64,000 nucleotides of DNA from Roseateles sp. XES5 (GCF_020535545.1 NZ_CP084754.1:558001-622000); one strand, 5' to 3'; shown: positions 51,849 through 60,989, counted from the first letter of the stretch. Program-made: numbers and translations. The notes: generated by a model not told the origin, from the sequence alone.

Positions 51849-52846
51849 AAACCATTCTGCGCCCCCTCGCCATTACCATGGGCGACCCGTCGGGCATCGG
51901 ACCGGAGATCGTCGCGAAGACGATCCTTGCCCGTTCCGATTTGCGTCACAACGTCATTGTCGGCGATCCGGCTGTTCTGGCCAAGGCGATCGCCAGACTG
52001 GATGGCGGGCTGCGCCTGAACGAAATCGGCACGGTCGCCGATGCAAAGCCGGAAGGCTTTCTGAACGTCCTCGCCTCGTCCAGGGTCGAGACGCCGCCCC
52101 CGCTCGGCATGGTCAGTGCCGCCAGTGGCCGCATGGCCTATGACGCCATCGTTGCGGCGATCGATCTCGCCAGATCAGGCGCGGTCGCCGGGATGATCAC
52201 GGCGCCGATCCACAAGGAAGCGCTCGCCGCCGCCGGGCTTTCCTATCCCGGCCATACGGAAATCCTCGCGGAAAGGGGCGGCGCGGACCGTGTGGCGATG
52301 ATGCTCGCCAACGACGACATCCGCACCGTTCTGGTAACGATCCATTGCGCGCTGGCCGAGGCCATCCGCCGAGCCGATTTCGCGGCGCAGATGTCCGCAA
52401 TACGCCTCGCCCATCAGGGCGGCCGCGCCCTCGGCATCGCCCATCCCCGTATCGCCGTCGCGGGGCTCAATCCGCATGCCGGCGAAGGCGGCCTCTTCGG
52501 CGACGAGGAGATACGCATCATCGCCCCGGCCATTGCCGCAGCGCGCGCGGAGGGCATCGACGCCAGCGGCCCCTGGCCCGGCGATACGGTGTTCATGCAG
52601 GCGCGGAACGGCCGTTTCGACGTGGTCGTCGCGCAGTATCACGACCACGGTCTGATCGCGGTGAAGTACCTGGGGGTGGAGGAGGGCGTCAACGTGACCC
52701 TGGGCCTGCCCTTTGTGCGCACCAGCCCGGACCATGGCACGGCCTTCGATATCGCGGGCCGCGGCACGGCCGACCCGAAAAGTCTCGAAACAGCCATCGA
52801 TTACGCTCGCCGACTGGCAGACGCGCCATCCGAACAGGAGAACTGA
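51845..52846 (+). CDS. pdxA2: PdxA2-type 4-phosphate dehydrogenase
   Basis: A 333-residue PdxA-family enzyme. Motifs are ITMGDPSGIGPEIVAKTIL (about residues 10-28), ITAPIHKEALAAAG, YPGHTEILAERGG, GLNPHAGEGGLFGDEE, AQYHDHGLIAVKYLG and [14 protein letters not shown]. The kinase gene immediately upstream indicates the PdxA2 role: oxidising threonate/erythronate 4-phosphate toward dihydroxyacetone phosphate and CO2. GGAGGGA precedes the ATG at 51845. It is a paralogue of the protein at 25096-26052. Confidence 0.9.
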   Translation: MKTILRPLAITMGDPSGIGPEIVAKTILARSDLRHNVIVGDPAVLAKAIARLDGGLRLNEIGTVADAKPEGFLNVLASSRVETPPPLGMVSAASGRMAYDAIVAAIDLARSGAVAGMITAPIHKEALAAAGLSYPGHTEILAERGGADRVAMMLANDDIRTVLVTIHCALAEAIRRADFAAQMSAIRLAHQGGRALGIAHPRIAVAGLNPHAGEGGLFGDEEIRIIAPAIAAARAEGIDASGPWPGDTVFMQARNGRFDVVVAQYHDHGLIAVKYLGVEEGVNVTLGLPFVRTSPDHGTAFDIAGRGTADPKSLETAIDYARRLADAPSEQEN

Positions 52847-52847
52847 C

Positions 52848-53546
52848 ATGTCCGCCACGGACTTCATCTTCATGCTGACCCGCAACGACCGGACGATCCC
52901 GGATGCACGGGAGCAGTTGCCCGCCGTGCTTTCGGCGGGTGTTCGGCACATCGGCTTCAAGGATATCGGTCTGCCCCTGGCCGCGCTTGCTGACCTGAAC
53001 CGGGAAATCCAGCGGGCGGGTGCGAAAAGCTACCTCGAGGTGGTTTCGCTCGACAGGGAAAGCGAGATCGCCTCGGTGCGCGCCGCCCTCACGCTCGGGG
53101 TCGACTATCTGCTGGGCGGCACCCATGTGGACGACGTGCTTCCCCTCATCGAGGGAAGTGGCATCCGGTACTATCCGTTCCCCGGTCGCATAACCGGGCA
53201 CCCGAGCATTCTCGAGGGGTCCATGATGGAGATCGTTGCAAGCGCCAGGGATCTTGCCAGTCGTGAGGGCGTGCACGGCCTCGACCTCCTTGCCTATCGC
53301 GCCGATGTCGATGTCGCCGATCTGATCCGGGCCGTCTGTAGCGCCGTTGCCAAACCCGTCATCGTCGCGGGGTCTATCGACCGTGCCGAGCGCATCCATG
53401 CCGCCGTCAGTGGCCAGGCCGCCGGCTTCACGGTCGGAACCGCGGCTCTCGAAGGGCGATTTCCGGCGGCGACGGCCGGCCTGACCCACCAGCTTCTGGC
53501 GATAGGCGCGATCAAGAAACAAGCCGAGCGGCTGATCGAAGGGTGA
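52848..53546 (+). CDS. Probable TIM-barrel protein of a PdxA2 operon, function unknown
   Basis: A 232-residue protein beginning one base after the pdxA2 stop. Secondary-structure rhythm and GVRHIGFKDIGLP, AGAKSYLEVVSLDRES, GVDYLLGGTHVDDVL and KPVIVAGSIDRAERI suggest an alternating beta/alpha barrel with a phosphate-binding end similar to HisA/HisF-type enzymes. The final GTAALEGRFPAA also fits that fold. I do not recognise a characterised family. It may be an epimerase or aldolase acting before or after the kinase-dehydrogenase steps. Confidence 0.6.
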   Translation: MSATDFIFMLTRNDRTIPDAREQLPAVLSAGVRHIGFKDIGLPLAALADLNREIQRAGAKSYLEVVSLDRESEIASVRAALTLGVDYLLGGTHVDDVLPLIEGSGIRYYPFPGRITGHPSILEGSMMEIVASARDLASREGVHGLDLLAYRADVDVADLIRAVCSAVAKPVIVAGSIDRAERIHAAVSGQAAGFTVGTAALEGRFPAATAGLTHQLLAIGAIKKQAERLIEG

Positions 53547-53569
53547 TCCGGACGGCGCCTCTCGCTCCG

Positions 53570-54661
53570 TCAATCGAGCAGGCGCCTGGTGCCCTTTTCA
53601 GGCGCCTGCATGGCAACGATCTTGCAGATGGACATGCCCTTGCCGATGACGCGCTGATGCCAGCGCGCAAACAGGATACCGTCGACGGCAGAGACAATCT
53701 CTGTCCAGGCACTCCGTGCACCCGTCTCCGCCGGATCGAAAATCCTGGCCAGGATATCTCCTTTCCGCACCCGGCTCCCGGGTGTTTTCAGGGGCACGAG
53801 GATGCCGAAGCACGGGCTTGGCACCATGTCCACCGCCGCCAGATCGGCTGGTGCAATCGTATCGGTCCGCGGCACCACCCGACTTTCGGAAAGCACGGCC
53901 CCGGCATCCGCCAGGAAAGCGTGAAACGCCTTGGCGTCGCGCATCGTCAGCGCCTCGTCGACATCGGCAAGGCCGCGCAGTTCCACCGTACAGGCGCAGG
54001 TCGGGTGCGACGGCGGCGCGCCATGCTCGCCGAGATATCGATCAATTCGCCGCCAGGCCTCCCCATGGGCTTCATCGAAGGGCGTATCGGCGGAAACATC
54101 GGCCAGCAGCACGATCGCAATGTCGAGCCTTTCTGCGAGCGGTTTCACACCGGGCCAGGCGGTTTGCGAAGAATACATATGAAGGATCGCTTCCATATCC
54201 GAATGGACATCGATCACCATATCCGCCCCCCAGGAAAGCTGCATGAGGTGCAGGCGAAGCCGGTCGCCGTCACCCTTGGCGTCATAGCTGCGCAGCAGCG
54301 ACAGGCCGATTTCGACGGCGCGCTCGCGCGTGCGGGCCTTCGCATCCAGGCGTTCCAGCGTGGAAATGACATCCTCGGCGAGGTCGGGAAACCCTCTGTT
54401 GAAATTGCGTCCGTCCTGGAGATCGAACCGGCCGAGATGCCGGCCAAGCACGAACTGACCGAGGCCGCGGGGATTGCAATGGGGAACGACGATCACCTCC
54501 CCAAGGATGCGCCCGTGCCGGTCGTCGACCTCGAGCAGCCGCACGAGCCGCTCCAGCACCAAGGTCCCCGCGACCTCGTCGGCATGAAGCCCGGCCTGAA
54601 TGTAGATTTTCGGATGCGCGCCCTGTCTGCCGAAACGATGCGCGACAATCTCTTCCATCAT
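53570..54661 (-). CDS. Succinylglutamate desuccinylase/aspartoacylase (M14)-family deacylase
   Basis: A 363-residue zinc deacylase. The zinc motif is IQAGLHADEVAG (H-x-x-E, about residues 22-33) with the third ligand in DMVIDVHSDMEA. NCNPRG-like VPHCNPRGLGQF and GRNFNRGFPDL are substrate-site segments. The last 90 residues look like a small beta-barrel cap (GILVPLKTPGSRVRKGDILARIFDP). The ATG at 54661 overlaps the upstream stop (ATGA). The family includes EutE/DoeB (N-acetyl-diaminobutyrate deacetylase), but no ectoine hydrolase is present, so another N-acyl substrate is possible. Confidence 0.85.
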   Translation of the reverse strand: MMEEIVAHRFGRQGAHPKIYIQAGLHADEVAGTLVLERLVRLLEVDDRHGRILGEVIVVPHCNPRGLGQFVLGRHLGRFDLQDGRNFNRGFPDLAEDVISTLERLDAKARTRERAVEIGLSLLRSYDAKGDGDRLRLHLMQLSWGADMVIDVHSDMEAILHMYSSQTAWPGVKPLAERLDIAIVLLADVSADTPFDEAHGEAWRRIDRYLGEHGAPPSHPTCACTVELRGLADVDEALTMRDAKAFHAFLADAGAVLSESRVVPRTDTIAPADLAAVDMVPSPCFGILVPLKTPGSRVRKGDILARIFDPAETGARSAWTEIVSAVDGILFARWHQRVIGKGMSICKIVAMQAPEKGTRRLLD

Positions 54662-55785
54662 GCGGGCTCCGACGGGCGGCACGCCCCCAGAAGCTGCAGG
54701 CGGATCGACGTTTGCGCATTCGCAAAGGCTTCCACGGGCAGGCCGGTCGAAGCTGGACCGGGCCGTCGATAATATCGGTTGCGCATACTCATGTTGTCAT
54801 GGAGCTCCTCCGCCGTGCTGCCGGAGACGTAGTAGGTCGTTGCCTTGCGAACATCGGCAAAGCCGAGCTTCTTCTCCCGGAGAAGACGCTCGATGGCCTC
54901 CATGACGGCGGCCGTCTGGCCGACGATGTCGACCGTTCCGCTTTCATCCGCCGCCGCGATATGAAAATGCGTGCTCGACTGGCGAAATGTCAGCGCGACA
55001 CGCGATCCTAGAAAAGACGGCGCGGACATGACGTGTCTTTCCAGACTGACCGGTGTTTCGGAGAATGTCAGCTCGGCGGCGGCGGCAATTCCGTCGAACG
55101 GCGTGCGGACGGTGCCTCCGGGGGTGGTGCAAAAACCACTGGTGCCGAGGACGCGGGAAATATCCAGACCGGAGTCGAACCACTGGTCGGCCAAAAGACG
55201 CTCCTGCGACAGGCCTGCCTGCGCGATCAACCGTTCCGCGGCCTCGGCGACGGCGCCGGCATCCGCATGCGAACCGGAAACGATAAGGTTTGCCCAGACG
55301 AAGGGACCGGCGTCCACGACGGAAAGGCGGGTGCCGGTCGCATCGTCGACGTGCTGCAACGATGCCTTCCGTGACACGGAGCCGTAGACATCCACTTCGA
55401 TCAGCATGCCGTCATAGTAGAAATGGGGTACGGCGACGGGAAGAATGACGACGGTCGGCCCCAGCCGGGCATGGAACAGCGAGGCCAGCGCCTCGGCATC
55501 GCCCGCGCGCGTTTTCACGTAATAGACCACAAGTCGGCCGATATCGGAGACCGCGCATGCCATCTCTCCGAGATAGCGCTCGATGAAGCCCGCGACGGCG
55601 CCCGCCTGGGCCAGAAGGTCGCCGGCGAACAGCACGGACCCCTCCGCATCGAGCGGGCACTGGCCGCAGGACCACAGGAGCCCGCCGTCCTTCACGATGA
55701 GCGAATAGGGATGCTCGATGCGCATCTTCCAGACATTGTCGAAGGGCAGGAACGAAAGCGATGTGCCGTGCATGGAGAACCTCAT
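54658..55785 (-). CDS. Tandem RidA/YjgF-like protein
   Basis: A 375-residue protein with two RidA-type folds (about residues 20-135 and 250-370). Domain 1 shows GQCPLDAEGSVLFAGDLLAQ and PHFYYDGMLIEVDVYG. Domain 2 shows VDIVGQTAAVMEAIERLLREKKLGFADVRKATTYYVSG. The canonical Arg that defines imine-hydrolysing RidA (in PARS..E) is not seen in either domain (ARLGPTVVILPV and EAFANAQTSIRLQ), so chemistry may differ. ATG 55785 overlaps the upstream ATPase stop; ATG 55773 is an alternative. It lies inside an ABC transporter operon. Confidence 0.75.
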   Translation of the reverse strand: MRFSMHGTSLSFLPFDNVWKMRIEHPYSLIVKDGGLLWSCGQCPLDAEGSVLFAGDLLAQAGAVAGFIERYLGEMACAVSDIGRLVVYYVKTRAGDAEALASLFHARLGPTVVILPVAVPHFYYDGMLIEVDVYGSVSRKASLQHVDDATGTRLSVVDAGPFVWANLIVSGSHADAGAVAEAAERLIAQAGLSQERLLADQWFDSGLDISRVLGTSGFCTTPGGTVRTPFDGIAAAAELTFSETPVSLERHVMSAPSFLGSRVALTFRQSSTHFHIAAADESGTVDIVGQTAAVMEAIERLLREKKLGFADVRKATTYYVSGSTAEELHDNMSMRNRYYRRPGPASTGLPVEAFANAQTSIRLQLLGACRPSEPA

Positions 55786-56558
55786 CCTGCCTGCAGAACC
55801 TTGGAGAGAAACTGAGCCGCACGCGGGCTTTGCGGCTGCGCGAAGAACGCATCCGGTTTTCCCTGCTCGATGAACTTGCCACCCTCGAAGAAGCACACGC
55901 GATTGGCCACCTCGCGCGCAAACCCCATCTGATGCGTGACGAGCAGCATGGTATAGGAATGGGTGCGGGCGAGATCGCGTATGACTTCCAGCACCTCGCC
56001 GACCATTTCCGGATCGAGCGCCGACGTCGGCTCGTCGAACAGCAGGATTTCCGGCTGCATGGCAAGCGCCCGGGCAATCGCCACGCGCTGCTGCTGGCCG
56101 CCGGAAAGCTGACTGGGATAGTGGTTCTGCTTGTCGGCAAGCCCGACTCTCGCCAGCAGGCCTTGCGCGCGCGCCACCGCTTCGGCTCTGGAAAGGCCGA
56201 GCGAATGGATCGGCGCCTCGATGCAATTGCCGAGAACCGTCATGTGCGGAAAGAGATTGAAGCCCTGGAAGACCATGCCGATCTTCGCACGCAGTTTTCG
56301 CACATGGGCACGGCTTGCCGGAACGAGCGCGTCGCCCTGACGCATCCGGTTCATCGGCTCGCCGTCGATCCAGATCACCCCGTCATTGATCTTTTCGAGG
56401 GTCATCAGCACGCGCAGCACCGTCGTCTTGCCCGAGCCGGAGGGGCCGATGACCGCCACGACCTCGCCGGGCGCGATGTCGAGGTCCAGACCGTCAAGTA
56501 CGGTCAGCTCTCCGTAGCGCTTCGTCACCTTGTCGAACCTGATTTTCGGCGCGCTCAA
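55782..56558 (-). CDS. Polar amino acid ABC transporter ATP-binding protein (EhuA/GlnQ-like)
   Basis: A 258-residue ATPase of the polar amino acid family. Walker A is GPSGSGKTT (about residue 37), the signature [12 protein letters not shown] and Walker [15 protein letters not shown], with switch His in [12 protein letters not shown] short insertion [22 protein letters not shown] is seen in EhuA-type proteins. TTG at 56558 is the likely start: AGGAGG lies 8 bases before it, and upstream sequence in this frame belongs to the permease gene. Confidence 0.9.
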   Translation of the reverse strand: MSAPKIRFDKVTKRYGELTVLDGLDLDIAPGEVVAVIGPSGSGKTTVLRVLMTLEKINDGVIWIDGEPMNRMRQGDALVPASRAHVRKLRAKIGMVFQGFNLFPHMTVLGNCIEAPIHSLGLSRAEAVARAQGLLARVGLADKQNHYPSQLSGGQQQRVAIARALAMQPEILLFDEPTSALDPEMVGEVLEVIRDLARTHSYTMLLVTHQMGFAREVANRVCFFEGGKFIEQGKPDAFFAQPQSPRAAQFLSKVLQAG

Positions 56559-57220
56559 CGATAGATCCTCCTGTTGACCATGAACTCGACCCAGCGCACG
56601 AGCGCCGCCGATATGAGACTGAGAATGAGAAAGAGCAGACCCGTCAGGGTGATGGCTTCGGAAAAGCGATAGAATTCCGCGCCGATGAGCTTGGCCGCCT
56701 GCATCATTTCCGCCACGGCGACGAAGGAGAGCAGCGGCGTCTCCTTGAAGATCACGATCAGATAGTTTCCAAGCGAGGGCACGATCGGCGGCAGCATCTG
56801 CGGCACGATGACATCGCGCAGCGTGCGATAGCGGCCAAGATTGAGCGCCGTGCAGGCCTCCCACTGCCCCTTCGGGACGGCTTCGAAGCCCGCCCGGAAA
56901 ACCTCCGAGCAGAGCGCGGCATAGTAGAGCCCGATCGCCAGCACGCCCGTGCTGATCGGCGGCAGGCTGAGGCCCGCCTGCGGGAGCAGGTAGAAAAGGA
57001 AGAAGATCTGCACGAGCAGCGGCGTCGACCGGAGGAACTCGATCAGCTCGCCGACGATCGCCGCGATGACCCGGTTTTTGCCGACACGCAGCAGCATGAG
57101 AGGCATCCCGAGCAGGACCGCCACGGCGAAGGACAGCACCGTGACCTCTATCGTCGTGACCATGCCGGCGAGCAGGCGCGGCATGACCGTGTGGATTGCG
57201 AACGTCCAGTCCCAGTCCAT
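56555..57220 (-). CDS. Polar amino acid ABC transporter permease (EhuD-like)
   Basis: A 221-residue HisM/EhuD-type permease with about five membrane helices. FLRSTPLLVQIFFLFYLLPQ and the coupling loop GQWEACTALNLGRYRTLRDVIVPQMLPPIVPSLGN are family hallmarks. The ATG at 57220 shares one base with the stop of the preceding permease gene (TGATG). The last residues overlap the ATPase start. Confidence 0.9.
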   Translation of the reverse strand: MDWDWTFAIHTVMPRLLAGMVTTIEVTVLSFAVAVLLGMPLMLLRVGKNRVIAAIVGELIEFLRSTPLLVQIFFLFYLLPQAGLSLPPISTGVLAIGLYYAALCSEVFRAGFEAVPKGQWEACTALNLGRYRTLRDVIVPQMLPPIVPSLGNYLIVIFKETPLLSFVAVAEMMQAAKLIGAEFYRFSEAITLTGLLFLILSLISAALVRWVEFMVNRRIYR

Positions 57221-57945
57221 CACGCAAGCGCTCCCCGATAGCGAGACACGCGCACCTCGAGCAGCTTCGATGCGTACCGGACGACCTGACAGAGGCAGTA
57301 GTAGAGCAGCATGGTGATCAGGAAGATCTCGACGGTGCGATAGTGGATGAGGTTCTGCTTGACCGCCGCCGAGGTCATGTCGACCAGCGTGACCGCCGAA
57401 ACCATGGCCGTTGCCTTGACGAGTTCGATGGTCTGGTTCGTCATGCCCGGCACCATGATGACGAAGGCCTGAGGCAGCACGATCCGGAGAAGCCGTTTCC
57501 ACTCCGGTATGTTGAGGGCAATGCAGGCCTCGCTCTGGCCGCGCGGCACGGACTGGATGGCGCCGCGCACCACCTCCGCCCCATAGGCACCGAAATTGAG
57601 ACCGATGCCGAGGACCGCAGCCGTCATCGGCGTCAGCACGATGCCGAATTCCGGCAGCACGAAGAACAGCCAGAACAATTGCACGAGAAGCGAGGTGCCG
57701 CGGAAAATCTCGATGTAGATGCCGGAGACCAACCGGATTGCGGTGCTGGCGCCGGTCCGTCCGAGCGCCGCAAGCACCGAGCAGACAAGGAAGAGCACAA
57801 AGGACAGAGCCGACAGCTTGAGCGTGACGACAAGGCCCGTCAGCAGGGCGGGCAGAAAGAGCTTCAGGTCGGAAAACGTGGCGAAGGCCAGCCCGACCAG
57901 GAAGGCGACGGCTCCCACGAGGGCACAGATGCGAACGGTGTTCAT
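57220..57945 (-). CDS. Polar amino acid ABC transporter permease (EhuC-like)
   Basis: A 241-residue HisQ/EhuC-type permease. EIFRGTSLLVQLFWLFFVLPE and the coupling loop GQSEACIALNIPEWKRLLRIVLPQAFVIMVPGMTNQ are typical. It forms the heterodimeric channel with the following gene product. It begins 76 bp after the binding-protein gene; that spacer has no obvious terminator. Confidence 0.9.
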   Translation of the reverse strand: MNTVRICALVGAVAFLVGLAFATFSDLKLFLPALLTGLVVTLKLSALSFVLFLVCSVLAALGRTGASTAIRLVSGIYIEIFRGTSLLVQLFWLFFVLPEFGIVLTPMTAAVLGIGLNFGAYGAEVVRGAIQSVPRGQSEACIALNIPEWKRLLRIVLPQAFVIMVPGMTNQTIELVKATAMVSAVTLVDMTSAAVKQNLIHYRTVEIFLITMLLYYCLCQVVRYASKLLEVRVSRYRGALA

Positions 57946-58021
57946 CCCGGCAAAACCTTGGAGACGGTGAGGAAGGGCAGGCTCCGGCGCAACGATCGCA
58001 GCGCCGGAGGCTGGCCGGATG

Positions 58022-58888
58022 TCACTTGGCTGCGCAAAGTTCGGCCGTCGTATAGCGCGGCAAATCGTCGGCCGAGAGGCCGTAGGTCTCGAGCATCTTC
58101 ACATGCTCGGGGCTCTTCACCCGCGCCTCCAGGTATTTGTTGAATTCACGAACGAAGTCCGCATCCTGGGGGCGAAACGCGATGGCGCCATGCGGCATGG
58201 CGATATGGCCATTGATCTCGCTGAATGGCTTCGTCATCTCGAAATCCTGCTCCGGCACGGAGGTGACAAGCGCCTTGATGCCGCCCGCATCGACGAAGAA
58301 GGCGTCCGCCCTGCCCGCGCGCACCGCGGCGATGGCCGACGCGGTATCCGGAATTTGCAGGACCTTGTCCGCGGGAATACCGGCCAGGGCCGCATAACCC
58401 ACATGGCCGGAGCCGGCGATGACCGCGACCGTCAGGCCCTTGGCCGCGATATCCTCGATCGTCGCGATCCCCTTGGGATTGCCCTTCGGCACGGCGATGG
58501 CATTGGTGACGCCGAAGATCGGTTCGGAGAAAGCAACCTCCTTGCAGCGTTCCGGCGTGACGTACATGCCGGCCGCCACCGCGTCGAAGCGTCCTGCCTT
58601 CAGCCCCGGGATGAGGTTGCCCCATTCGGTATCCTGGGTGCTCGCGATCCTCGCCCCCATCGCGGCCAGAACGGCATTGAGCGTATCGGGATCGGTCCCG
58701 ACCAGTTCACCCTTGTCGTTGAAGAAGGAATTCGGGTTGTAGTTGTAGAAGGCGATGGCAAGCCCCTCGCCCTTCGCCTTTTCCAGAAGGCCATCGGCGA
58801 GCGCCGCCGAAGCCGAAAGTGCTCCCATGGTGAAAGCCGTCGCGGCGAGAAGACGGCGGACATTGTGCACGGTTGTTCTGATCGTCAT
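58022..58888 (-). CDS. Polar amino acid ABC transporter substrate-binding protein (EhuB-like)
   Basis: A 288-residue family 3 periplasmic binding protein. A signal peptide (RRLLAATAFTMGALSASAALA, ending about residue 31) is followed by IAFYNYNPNSFFNDKGELVGTDPDTLNAVLAAMG and WGNLIPGLKAGRFDAVAAGMYVTPERCKEVAFSEP, close to the EhuB pattern. The ligand is probably a compatible solute, opine or modified amino acid. With the EutA-like, RidA and deacylase genes around it, it feeds a dedicated catabolic route. Confidence 0.9.
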   Translation of the reverse strand: MTIRTTVHNVRRLLAATAFTMGALSASAALADGLLEKAKGEGLAIAFYNYNPNSFFNDKGELVGTDPDTLNAVLAAMGARIASTQDTEWGNLIPGLKAGRFDAVAAGMYVTPERCKEVAFSEPIFGVTNAIAVPKGNPKGIATIEDIAAKGLTVAVIAGSGHVGYAALAGIPADKVLQIPDTASAIAAVRAGRADAFFVDAGGIKALVTSVPEQDFEMTKPFSEINGHIAMPHGAIAFRPQDADFVREFNKYLEARVKSPEHVKMLETYGLSADDLPRYTTAELCAAK

Positions 58889-58945
58889 GGTATTCCCCTT
58901 TTGGTTTTGTGTGAATGACGAGAGGTTATGCGGCTATCCCGCTGC

Positions 58946-59806
58946 TCATTCCGGCAGCGGCTGAGAAAACAGACGCCCGTGCCGGTTGAGGTCCGCCGCG
59001 GTACCGGCGCGCTGGCAGCATTCCCAGGCAATCGCCTGGTTGCTCGACACGACGGGTTTTCCGATGCGGTCCTCCAGCTTCTTCAGGATGGGGCTGACGG
59101 CGATGCCGGTGCAGGAAATGAAGAGCGCGTCGGCCTCGGACGTATCGGCCGCAAGCGCCGCCTCGAGGAAAACGTCCGGCGGTGTCAGGTACATCTGTGC
59201 GCCCGTGAGCTGGCCGAGCGTGCGGGCGCTGACGATCTTCATCCCCGCATCCGTCAGCGTGCGGGCGACGAGGGCATTCACCTCATCGACATAGGGCGTC
59301 ACGACGGCGAGCCGGCGAACCTTTAGGGCCTTCAGCGCCTTCAGAACGGAGCCGATCGGCGTCACGACGGGGACATCGGGCCGGGTTATCCCGATGAGAT
59401 CGCGCACCTTTTGCTCACCCAGAACGATCGTGCCCGACGTGCAGCCATAGACGATGGCATGCAGCCATTCGGCTCCCGGCAGAAGGTCGGCCGCGGCGGG
59501 GATGACCTCGGACACGGCCGTCAGACCCGCAATGTCGGCCGCATCGTTGAATTCCATGCGTCCGGCATAGACCCCGGCCGTGGCAGGCAGGAAGGCCAGG
59601 ATTTCCCGCGCCATCACGACCTCGGTGGAAAGCTCCAGGAGGCCGATGGAAGGACTATGGAGAGGCGGGCGGGAAAGCACCGGCTCCGGCATCCTCTGCC
59701 ATCGCCCTTCCGCAAGGTCTCGTTCAGTCGTCCAAAGGTCGGCGGTTCGATCGGAAAGCATGGGCCGGTTCATCCTGTTGCAGCGATGATCGGGCGCAAC
59801 GGGCAT
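58946..59806 (-). CDS. Asp/Glu racemase-superfamily protein, EutA/maleate isomerase-like
   Basis: A 286-residue protein with the two active-site cysteines of the superfamily: YGCTSGTIVLG (about residue 120) and ISCTGIAVSP (about 232). The end carries KPVVSSNQAIAWECCQRAG, typical of EutA/arylmalonate decarboxylase/maleate isomerase relatives. GGGAGGGGAC precedes the ATG at 59806. It is the first gene of the minus-strand unit and is divergent from a LysR gene. EutA is associated with ectoine catabolism but the accompanying ectoine genes are absent, so its substrate is open. Confidence 0.85.
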   Translation of the reverse strand: MPVAPDHRCNRMNRPMLSDRTADLWTTERDLAEGRWQRMPEPVLSRPPLHSPSIGLLELSTEVVMAREILAFLPATAGVYAGRMEFNDAADIAGLTAVSEVIPAAADLLPGAEWLHAIVYGCTSGTIVLGEQKVRDLIGITRPDVPVVTPIGSVLKALKALKVRRLAVVTPYVDEVNALVARTLTDAGMKIVSARTLGQLTGAQMYLTPPDVFLEAALAADTSEADALFISCTGIAVSPILKKLEDRIGKPVVSSNQAIAWECCQRAGTAADLNRHGRLFSQPLPE

Positions 59807-59882
59807 GTCCCCTCCCCGATCTCCAAGGCCCGATTAATCCACCGTTCCCCCTGCGGCGCCATTGACGAAAAAGTTGACGACT

Positions 59883-59899
59883 CATAACCTGTCGTTATG
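59883..59899. promoter_or_regulatory. Palindromic LysR-type operator over the lysR start codon
   Basis: CATAAC-CTGTC-GTTATG is a perfect inverted repeat containing the T-N11-A core. Its right end is the ATG of the divergent lysR gene (59897-59899). No Shine-Dalgarno sequence precedes this ATG. Autoregulation with simultaneous control of the EutA-like operon is likely. Confidence 0.6.
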
Positions 59900-60847
59900 A
59901 AGAACTTCATGCATCAGGTTGGCTCGCCGCGCTCGATCGTGGTCTTCGAGGCGGCGGCCCGTAACCTGAGCTTTACCCAGGCGGCGCAGGAGCTGAACGT
60001 GTCGCAGCCGGCGGTCAGCCGGCAAATCCGCGATCTGGAGGAGATGATCGGCTGCCGGCTGTTTCATCGCAGCGGAAACGCCATTGCGCTGACACGCTCG
60101 GGCCAGCAACTCGCCGAGGCGGTCGAGGCCGGGCTCGGTCGGATCTCGCATACGATTGCTGCCATCAGCGAAATCTGGAAAAGCGAATCCGTGGCGATCC
60201 GTTCGCATGTGACGCTTCTGTCGAATTTCGTGATCCCGCTCTGGACCGGCGTCGAGGCGGCCGATCTGAACGTCGCCATCGAAATCCAGTCGGCCCGCAA
60301 CGATGCCCCGATCTCTTTCGAAGGGCCCGGCATCGCCATTCTCTACGGCAACGGCTCCTGGCCAGGCTATGTCGCCGAGCGCCTTCTCGACGACCAGCTC
60401 TACCCCGTCTGCGCGCCAGCAACACGCGAACGATACCCTGCGGACGACTTTCGGAAGATCGCGCAGCAGGAGCCGCTGCTGCAGCTATCGCACTATGTCG
60501 ATCCTGAAATGAATTGGTCGCTCTGGATCGAACGCTTCGATTTGAAAGACGCCGGCAAAGCCGGCAGGCCAGTCTTCAACGATTATGAAATGCTCCTGCA
60601 GACCTGCAAGGCTGGCCGGGGCATTGCCATCGGCTCCGCCTGCATCGTCGCCCCATCGCTCGAGACCGGCTCGCTGGTGCGGATCGGGGATATCAGCTTC
60701 GACACGGACTTCGGCTATTATCTCGTCTACGACCCGATGATCGCGGAAGCCCCCCGCATCCGCCGCCTCGTGCGGTTCTTCCTGGAGAACGCTGCACGGT
60801 TCTCGCACGAGACGAGACGGATTTCGGAAGCGTCCCGGCCGCGGTGA
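59897..60847 (+). CDS. LysR-family regulator (GcvA-like)
   Basis: A 316-residue LysR protein. The helix-turn-helix is AARNLSFTQAAQELNVSQPAVSRQIRDLEEMIG (about residues 19-51). The effector domain (about 95-300) has VTLLSNFVIPLW and CKAGRGIAIGSACIVAPSLETGSLV, typical of the GcvA group. It is transcribed away from the EutA-like/ABC/RidA/deacylase unit and is its likely regulator. It ends 142 bp before the convergent tauC. Confidence 0.92.
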   Translation: MKNFMHQVGSPRSIVVFEAAARNLSFTQAAQELNVSQPAVSRQIRDLEEMIGCRLFHRSGNAIALTRSGQQLAEAVEAGLGRISHTIAAISEIWKSESVAIRSHVTLLSNFVIPLWTGVEAADLNVAIEIQSARNDAPISFEGPGIAILYGNGSWPGYVAERLLDDQLYPVCAPATRERYPADDFRKIAQQEPLLQLSHYVDPEMNWSLWIERFDLKDAGKAGRPVFNDYEMLLQTCKAGRGIAIGSACIVAPSLETGSLVRIGDISFDTDFGYYLVYDPMIAEAPRIRRLVRFFLENAARFSHETRRISEASRPR

Positions 60848-60989
60848 TCCGCTGCCCCCCGCAGGAAACACGTCTTCGAGACGGGAGGAAAGCCGCCGTT
60901 AGGTCAAGGGGCGACGTCGCTTTTGCCCGCTCCTGAAGCCGGGCCCGCGTCAAAGGACCCGGAGGCTGTATTCGGGGCGATCGCGACGC

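Noticed and set aside
53570..59806. Naming this set as ehu/eut ectoine uptake and catabolism
   Set aside because: Only the transporter, EutA-like and deacylase-class genes match; the ectoine hydrolase and other core eut genes are absent.
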